DNA of 7,539 nucleotides, from positions 1 to 7,539 of the forward strand of contig VERK01000106.1 of the NCBI GenBank assembly GCA_018882725.1. The letters are read 5' to 3'. The notes beneath the pieces are model-generated. The model searched no databases, had not been told where the DNA came from, and saw only the letters and a program-made list of their open reading frames with translations. Positions within the stretch are counted from its first letter, which is position 1, and the number at the start of each line of letters is the position of its first letter. Origin of the DNA: Actinomycetota bacterium (GTDB lineage: Bacteria > Actinomycetota > Acidimicrobiia > Acidimicrobiales > Ilumatobacteraceae). This document shows positions 5,111 through 7,539 of the stretch, one piece after another. The position numbers and the translations under genes are program-made.

Positions 5111-6085
5111 TCAGCTGAACTCGGCGTCGACCATTGCGTAGAAGTCGTCCACGGTCAGTCCAAAGACCCGTTCGAACGTTTCTTGCCAGGGTTCTTCGGC
5201 CTTGCGTTCGCTCCAATACGTCTTCAATAGCGCGTCCTCTGACGACAGGCCGACCAACATCTCGGCGATGCGAGCGGCGGTCGGATAGTTGACGTACGGG
5301 AGCAGGTTTGGCGGGAACGGCTGCGTCTCCCAGTTCCTCAGAGTGCCCAAGTTCGTGGCGTAGTCCGCGACGAACACCTCGGCGCCGAACTTCCACCTCT
5401 CGAGATGATCGGTGTATCCGTAGTCCTCCAACATCTCGAGGGCGAAGTATTCGGCAGACCCTTCGTTGAGCCATGACGGCGACGGTTCGATCGTCCCCCC
5501 GTACAACAACGAGGCCTGCACGCCATGAAAGTATTCGTGGGTCCCGACCCGGAAGATAAAAGCCTCATCGGTGGCGTAGTCGAGCGTCATGGGGTAGTTC
5601 CAGAACATGACGTCACTACCCATGAAGCCGAAGTATCCGATGTCCGGTGGCGAGCCCTCGAAGGGCATCCCGGGCAGGAAGCGTGCGATGGCCTCCTTCA
5701 TCGCGGCCTTGTCGTTGAAGAGCGCCAAGTTCAACGCGGATGGTCCAACACCCAAATCGCGGGCAGCTGCATTCAGCCCGCACAGGAAGGGGCGGATGAG
5801 GTCGTCGGACAGATCGGTCTCGATGTTGAGTTCGAGATTCGATGCGGGCATCGGATCACACGACTTGACGGGAGGTGTCGTGGTTGTCGTCGTAGGAGCG
5901 ACAGTTGTTGTGGTCTCGGTGGTCTCGGTCGACGCAGGCGCTTGAGCAGTCGTGTTCTCCGGGGCGACCTCCGTCGCCCCTCCCCCACAGGCTGCGACGA
6001 TCATCACGCCGCTCACCAGACCGATGAGGATCCGATGCTCACGACGTGATCGCGACACTGGCTTGCGAACGATGTTCATACTCAC
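5111..6085 (-). CDS. Lipoprotein with gluzincin-type zinc metallopeptidase motif
   Basis: The 324-residue protein has a basic N-terminus, a hydrophobic stretch (ILIGLVSGVMIVAAC) and a lipobox with lipidated Cys33 followed by GGG. A Thr/Pro/Ala linker (about 45-72) then spaces the globular domain from the membrane. The domain contains HEYFH (His183, Glu184, His187) and, 20 residues later, WLNEGSAEY with Glu208. HExxH plus a downstream NEG glutamate is the zinc-binding arrangement of gluzincin (clan MA) peptidases. Two or three further cysteines (Cys76, Cys102) could form a disulfide. The GTG start at 6085 overlaps the HNH stop by 4 nt (GTGA), which suggests coupled translation; ATG at 6079 is an alternative. 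I do not recognise a named subfamily. Peptidase activity on the cell surface is inferred from the motifs; an inactive binding protein is possible but less likely, since all three ligands and the catalytic Glu are present. Confidence 0.75.
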   Translation of the reverse strand: MSMNIVRKPVSRSRREHRILIGLVSGVMIVAACGGGATEVAPENTTAQAPASTETTETTTTVAPTTTTTTPPVKSCDPMPASNLELNIETDLSDDLIRPFLCGLNAAARDLGVGPSALNLALFNDKAAMKEAIARFLPGMPFEGSPPDIGYFGFMGSDVMFWNYPMTLDYATDEAFIFRVGTHEYFHGVQASLLYGGTIEPSPSWLNEGSAEYFALEMLEDYGYTDHLERWKFGAEVFVADYATNLGTLRNWETQPFPPNLLPYVNYPTAARIAEMLVGLSSEDALLKTYWSERKAEEPWQETFERVFGLTVDDFYAMVDAEFS

Positions 6086-7227
6086 GGATCGTATGAAGCG
6101 ACCCAGACCTGCCGAGTGGGTTCGTCAAGACTGATAGTGACTCCGCCTTCGTGGACGGCGTGGTGGTGTTGGCTGCACAGGGGGACGAGGTTGTGGAGGT
6201 CGGTTGGTCCACCGTGTTCCCAGGGTGTGAGGTGATGTGGTTCGCAGTGGGCGAACTTCACGGTGCAGTTGGGGAACGCACAGGTGGGGTGGACCGCGGC
6301 CAGGGCCCGTCGTTGGTGGACCGTGGCCAATCGTTTTGCTTTTCCGACGTCGAGTGGAACGCTGTGTCCGTTCAACACGACCGGGATGATGTCGGCGTCA
6401 CACGCGAGGCGGCGCAGGGTTTCCACGGGCAGTTCGACACCGTGTTGTGTGGTGGGAAGTCCGACACCTTCGAGATCCGCACGAAGGGCCTCGAGGTCGA
6501 CATGCACGATGATTTCAGCGCGGGCCGGACGTGAACCGTTGATGTCGGCGACGCCTTTGCTCATGTCGATCAGGGCCAGGGCGCGACGATGGTCGTTGGG
6601 TTCGACCCCCGGCATCACCTCGACCGGGGCGGCAGTGTCACCAGAATGGAACAGCGCTTCGACGCGGGCGTCGAGACGAGCCGCCAACGCGGTGCCACGT
6701 TCGGGGTCGAACGCGCCACGCAGATGAATCATGCCGTCGGCGTCGTTCCAGACTTTCAGGTAGGTGGACCGGCGTTGCCGTTCGAAACGGCTCAACCCGC
6801 CATCGGACTGAGCTCGAGCCACTTCGAGACGCACGGTTTTGGTGAACTCGTCAACCGAGAGCCGTTGCGCGTTGGCCAACAAGTTGTGACCACGGTCGAC
6901 GAGACGGACCTGATCGGCTGGCGACAACTTCGCTAACCCCGCCGCCAGCGCATCGACATGCCCCGACGTGACCGCACCGGACGTCAACGCCGAGTCGAAC
7001 CCAGGAATCACATCCAACGTCGCAGCCCGGGCGATCACCCGTTTCGCATCCCGTTGAGACAAGCCACCAGAGCGGATCAACTCGGCATCGGCGACCGCGA
7101 ACTCGGGGTTGGCCGGATCGCGCATGATCGCGTCGATCTGACGCACGATCGAGGCTTCTTCGGCATCGAGACGAGCGCGTTCGCGACGAATCTCGCCAAG
7201 TCGACACCGAAGTTCGACCAGAGCCAT
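6082..7227 (-). CDS. DUF222/13E12-repeat HNH endonuclease-like protein
   Basis: The 381-residue product has a helical, charged N-terminal half typical of DUF222, with LSQRDAKRVIARA around 56-68. The C-terminal HNH zinc-finger nuclease motif starts at Cys316-x4-Cys321, followed by CEPHHLTPW (Cys328, His331, His332), GGPTDLHNLVPLC (Asn346, Cys351) and HHHAVH. All expected metal and catalytic residues are present, so the fold looks intact. The ATG has a very strong ribosome site, GGAGG at 7234-7238, 6 nt upstream. Such proteins are abundant and often repeated in actinobacterial genomes; in mycobacteria they form the REP13E12 elements that some prophages use as integration targets. Their cellular role is not settled. 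It is the first gene of a leftward block and overlaps the lipoprotein start by 4 nt. It lies divergent from, and about 200 bp from, the tmRNA gene. The family call is firm; target and function are unknown. Confidence 0.9.
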   Translation of the reverse strand: MALVELRCRLGEIRRERARLDAEEASIVRQIDAIMRDPANPEFAVADAELIRSGGLSQRDAKRVIARAATLDVIPGFDSALTSGAVTSGHVDALAAGLAKLSPADQVRLVDRGHNLLANAQRLSVDEFTKTVRLEVARAQSDGGLSRFERQRRSTYLKVWNDADGMIHLRGAFDPERGTALAARLDARVEALFHSGDTAAPVEVMPGVEPNDHRRALALIDMSKGVADINGSRPARAEIIVHVDLEALRADLEGVGLPTTQHGVELPVETLRRLACDADIIPVVLNGHSVPLDVGKAKRLATVHQRRALAAVHPTCAFPNCTVKFAHCEPHHLTPWEHGGPTDLHNLVPLCSQHHHAVHEGGVTISLDEPTRQVWVASYDP

Positions 7228-7233
7228 ACATCA

Positions 7234-7238
7234 CCTCC
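7234..7238 (-). promoter_or_regulatory. Strong ribosome binding site of the HNH gene
   Basis: GGAGG, within a longer match GGGAGGTGA on the minus strand, stands 6 nt before the ATG at 7227. It is the best Shine-Dalgarno match in the window and suggests efficient translation of the first gene of the block. Confidence 0.75.
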
Positions 7239-7260
7239 CAACAAGCACAGAACTCTTGAG

Positions 7261-7295
7261 GGGCTGAACCGTCGCGAACCACGCGACATCAGCCC
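7261..7295. promoter_or_regulatory. Two-part 13-bp hairpin in the HNH 5' leader
   Basis: GGGCTGA (7261-7267) pairs perfectly with TCAGCCC (7289-7295), and inside it GTCGCG (7271-7276) pairs with CGCGAC (7282-7287) around the 5-nt loop AACCA. An ACC/A internal bulge separates the two stems. A second palindrome, CCCGATCGGG (7293-7302), overlaps one arm and could compete with it. The structure lies about 34 bp before the HNH start on the side of its presumed promoter, so it may be part of the mRNA leader. There is no U-tract. A DNA site for a recombinase or regulator is the alternative. Confidence 0.55.
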
Positions 7296-7351
7296 GATCG
7301 GGAAGTGAGCCCACCATAAACAAGGGGTGTTGCAGAGTTTCACGGATGGCG

Positions 7352-7405
7352 AAAAATTTCCTGGAAAATCTCGCGCACAGAATCGGGGCGCCGCGGCGTT
7401 ATCCT
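7352..7405 (+). promoter_or_regulatory. Probable tmRNA promoter with UP-element-like A/T tract
   Basis: TATCCT at 7400-7405 fits a -10 hexamer and would start transcription near 7412, leaving about 14 nt of leader for RNase P to remove before the mature 5' end at 7426. Upstream, at about -40 to -60, lies the A/T-rich stretch AAAAATTTCCTGGAAAATC (7352-7370), where stable-RNA promoters often have an UP element. It includes the palindrome TTTCC-T-GGAAA (7357-7367). No good -35 hexamer is seen, so the assignment is tentative. The rest of 7228-7425 holds no gene. Confidence 0.4.
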
Positions 7406-7425
7406 GCAGACAACACGACAGATCT

Positions 7426-7539
7426 GGGGCTGACAGGTTTCGACAGCAGTTCCGGTGGCCGTCCGTGCGACCCGAGTTGCTCAGACTCGCTAAACGGGGC
7501 AACCCAAAGAATTGCCAACCAGCAGTTCGCTCTCGCTGC
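7426..7539 (+). ncRNA. ssrA: tmRNA (ssrA), 5' part, cut by the window end
   Basis: The stretch begins with GGGGCTGA, two bases, then GGTTTCGAC, which is the conserved 5' acceptor and D-loop region of one-piece tmRNA. A stem consistent with pseudoknot 1 follows: CCGTGCGA (7463-7470) can pair with TCGC (7487-7490) and ACGG (7494-7497). The tag open frame comes next. Read from GCA at 7499 it gives ATQRIANQQFALAA; the last codon is cut after GC, but GCN is alanine in any case. The FALAA ending matches actinobacterial tags such as that of Streptomyces. The resume codon is the least certain part, though the frame is fixed by the ALAA end. The remaining pseudoknots and the 3' tRNA-like half lie outside the window. 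tmRNA works with SmpB, encoded upstream, to free stalled ribosomes and mark their products for degradation. Confidence 0.95.

Noticed and set aside
5875..5960. Short tandem repeats (GTGGTCTCG) as an intergenic or CRISPR-like repeat
   Set aside because: They encode the Thr-rich linker of the lipoprotein and are ordinary low-complexity coding sequence.

Overview
The window looks like chromosomal DNA from a high-GC actinobacterium, possibly Acidimicrobiia-like. The evidence is GC-rich coding DNA with many GTG starts, a mec-cysM pair of the mycobacterial/streptomycete type, an actinobacterial DUF222/13E12-type HNH protein, and a tmRNA whose tag ends in FALAA. The phylum is fairly safe. The class is a guess.

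Left part (1-2257): the C-terminal two thirds of an EamA/DMT-type membrane transporter runs rightwards into the window. It meets, tail to tail, a leftward sulfur-metabolism pair: mec (JAMM metallopeptidase) upstream and cysM (PLP-dependent cysteine synthase of the O-phosphoserine/CysO-dependent kind) downstream. In mycobacteria and streptomycetes a small sulfur-carrier gene, cysO, lies between these two. Here that position holds only about 125 non-coding bases, with a palindrome that could be an operator for a separate cysM promoter.

Middle and right (2323-7539): smpB (rightward) and the first 114 bases of ssrA/tmRNA (rightward, cut by the window end) are the two partners of trans-translation, which rescues stalled ribosomes. 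They are separated by a block of four leftward genes. In transcription order these are a DUF222-HNH nuclease-like gene, a lipoprotein with a gluzincin-type HExxH...NEG zinc-peptidase signature, and two tandemly duplicated exported serine hydrolases of the beta-lactamase/6-aminohexanoate-dimer-hydrolase family. The first two overlap by 4 nt and the last two are 10 nt apart, so the block is probably co-transcribed from in front of the HNH gene. Three of its four products are predicted to be exported, so together they look like a small cell-surface hydrolase set. Their substrates cannot be read from sequence.

Non-coding structure includes a triple TCTAGA repeat at the transporter/cysM junction, 14-bp-spaced repeats in the mec/smpB divergent promoter region, a 13-bp two-part hairpin in front of the HNH gene, and a stable-RNA-like promoter region before the tmRNA. 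I see no CRISPR array, insertion sequence, tRNA or rRNA. I found no clearly new defence or mobile system. The most unusual points are the missing cysO, the gene block splitting smpB from ssrA, the lipoprotein peptidase, and the regulatory repeats.
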